Shown here piece after piece: positions 62,301-64,000 of a DNA stretch of 64,000 bases. Numbering within the stretch: position 1 is the first letter of the stretch; each line of letters starts with the position of its first letter. A program made the translations under genes and the position numbers. Under the pieces are notes generated by a model that saw only the letters and a program-made list of their open reading frames with translations, was not told the DNA's origin and made no database searches. Origin of the DNA: Istiophorus platypterus (taxonomy: Eukaryota > Chordata > Actinopteri > Istiophoriformes > Istiophoridae). The stretch spans positions 8,367,501-8,431,500 of the forward strand of contig CM029114.1 in the NCBI GenBank assembly GCA_016859345.1. The letters run 5' to 3'.

Positions 62301-64000
62301 TAAAGCTTGTTTTCCTGCTGAAGAAGCCTTTGCTGAGACAACCCTCAAAGGCTCTGTCTGTATGCACCTGATGGACCTTTGTCTTAGCATTGTCTTCCAT
62401 CTTCAGTGAGAGATGTCAATCTTCCATCCAGGCACACAAACAGCAGCACACAGCTCATTGCTTCAAAGGTCGCTGGCTGGTGCTTAACAGAGCAGCACGT
62501 GTCCTTGGTGGTGCCCGTCAGCAGCAGCCTCAGCTGTCAGGCAGATCTAAGATGGCAGACCTGTGGACTGCCATCAAATCCAGGAGGAAGTGTCCTATGC
62601 CAGATGCTTTGGCTGCATGGATAACCAGTTTACATTCACTTTCTTTTAAATAACAGAGATTATAGATTGCTTTCGGAGCTGTGAACCTAAAGGGAATATT
62701 TTTAAGATGATTAGACATGGGGAAATTACAGCTAAAAGTGTTGAATGAGAGTGTAGTGACTGTGTAGTTATATGTACTTAGGTAACGTGTCATAAGCCTG
62801 GCAATTGGTTTCTGAGTCAGTCAGTAAATCATACACGTCATCAAATCACTAGCATAAGGAATGGAAAAAAGGACAAAGTGTTGAATTCTTCACAAAGCTC
62901 TCAGAAACCTTTTAGACTGGACCATTTTCATTTTTCTCCCTTATTCCGCCATCATTTTTCTGTCAAACAAGCTGAGGGCTTGTTCAGTTTTCGCAGTTGC
63001 AGAGGGAAACAGAGGCATCAGCAAAGATTTTTACTCTGCGAAGATCATGATGTTGTGTGTCAGGAAAACTTGGTGTTGTCTCTGAAAAATTTTGAGAGTC
63101 TAGTGGGGATCTTATGATATGATAAACCATCAGTTACTTTACCTGTTTAGCATGTTTACCACATAGAAAGTGTTGACTGGATCAATATTTGAGATGCGTT
63201 ATAAAGACTCCAGCTGGTCAAGCTAAAACACACATCTTCCATATACTGTCATGGGACATCTTATAACTCTTTTGCCGTGTTTTCAGTCTCTCTACTGGAA
63301 AAAAGCATGCCAAATGTAAATACAACTGTAGACTCAGAAATCTTTTAATCATGTTTGAGTCTGTATTAATGGAAGCTTGACTTGAGGTAGTTTATTTTAA
63401 CCTGTGCAAAGCGATAACTCAATGCACCTTTAGTCCCATTGACCCTTGTTTTGTTTTGGTTTTTTTTCCTGCCAAGGTCAAGGAAGATGGATTTTTCTAT
63501 AAAAAGGGAAAACTACAGCATTCAGAGTATTTTGAGGTCTTTGCGGCTGTACTGGATACCATCCCACTGTTTTGGGGTTTTTTTTTTAATGAAGAGGAAA
63601 ACATAATGCAACTATAAAGCATTGTATTAAAACCCTCATGTTTTCAAAAACGTCCTTCACGGGTTCATTAAAAGAATGCTAATCTTCTTTCACTCTTGGG
63701 GACAGGCTTATTTTATGTTTGTTTCACAGACAGATAAAGATGCCTAAGCCCTTCATTTCAGATATTCTGCCTTCCCACGCAGTGTTTGAGTAGGCTCTAA
63801 TCACACTGTGATTCTTGTTCTTGGAAGCTCAACCACTGGCTTCGATTCACGAGAAAAATCTTGCATCCTTGTGAGTATGATTACAATAAACTGCAGGCCT
63901 GTAGTTGAATGTTACACAGCAGTAGCACAGATTTTACACAAACATGGATTAAAATGCATGTTTGGCAGCCAGGACATTGTAAATAATCTTGATAATACAC
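59380..64000. other. fbxw7: Intron after WD repeat 1, running off the window
   Basis: At least 4,621 bp with no recognised exon for WD repeat 2 (expected to begin CLRTLVGHTGG-like). It contains a poly-C/poly-A block near 60060-60080, a perfect TGACGTCA palindrome at 60435-60442 (CRE-like, unproven), and T-rich stretches near 62260-62305 and 63570-63590. No repeat family was firmly recognised. Confidence 0.8.

Noticed and set aside
1..64000. CRISPR arrays, operons, tRNA or rRNA genes
   Set aside because: The tandem repeats are direct long duplications or microsatellites without spacers, and no tRNA-like B box with a foldable arm set or rRNA sequence was seen; the DNA is vertebrate.

Overview
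The window is eukaryotic, vertebrate nuclear DNA, almost certainly from a ray-finned (teleost) fish. Coding sequence is confined to short exons with GT/AG boundaries, introns run to tens of kilobases, CA/TA microsatellites are common, and several dispersed repeats look like families I know from spiny-rayed teleosts.

One gene is supported: fbxw7 on the + strand, encoding the phosphodegron-binding receptor of an SCF ubiquitin ligase. The window holds its 5' and middle part. Two alternative first exons are present: the gamma-type exon (ATG 6656, donor 6830) and the beta-type exon (ATG 44809, donor 44848). The beta exon lies in a CpG island with a G-quadruplex motif at its upstream edge. Both exons end in phase 0 and would splice to the shared exon at 49080. 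Six shared exons follow (49080-49162, 50905-51046, 55311-55445, 58142-58265, 58429-58565, 59266-59379). Together they encode 245 residues: a basic nuclear-localisation-like start, the dimerisation segment, the F-box, a basic linker and WD repeat 1. Reading phase is kept at every junction. Neither the alpha-type first exon (probably upstream) nor WD repeats 2-8 (downstream) were recognised, so the gene is cut at both ends.

Layout: 1-6.6 kb is intron or upstream sequence. The gamma exon is at 6.7 kb. From 6.8 to 44 kb lies about 38 kb of repeat-bearing sequence between the gamma and beta exons, including an ~830-bp tandem duplication and a 400-bp TG/TA array. The beta CpG island spans 44.1-45.3 kb, and the shared exons lie at 49-59.4 kb with a near-perfect 626-bp tandem duplication in one intron. 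From 59.4 kb to the end is intron without a recognised exon.

No second gene, tRNA, rRNA, CRISPR or new enzymatic system was found. The points most worth checking are the apparent loss of a contiguous membrane-anchor reading frame in the beta exon, the G4 at the beta promoter, the two young tandem duplications and a nested transposon. Repeat family identities and comparisons with mammalian isoforms come from memory, not from searches.
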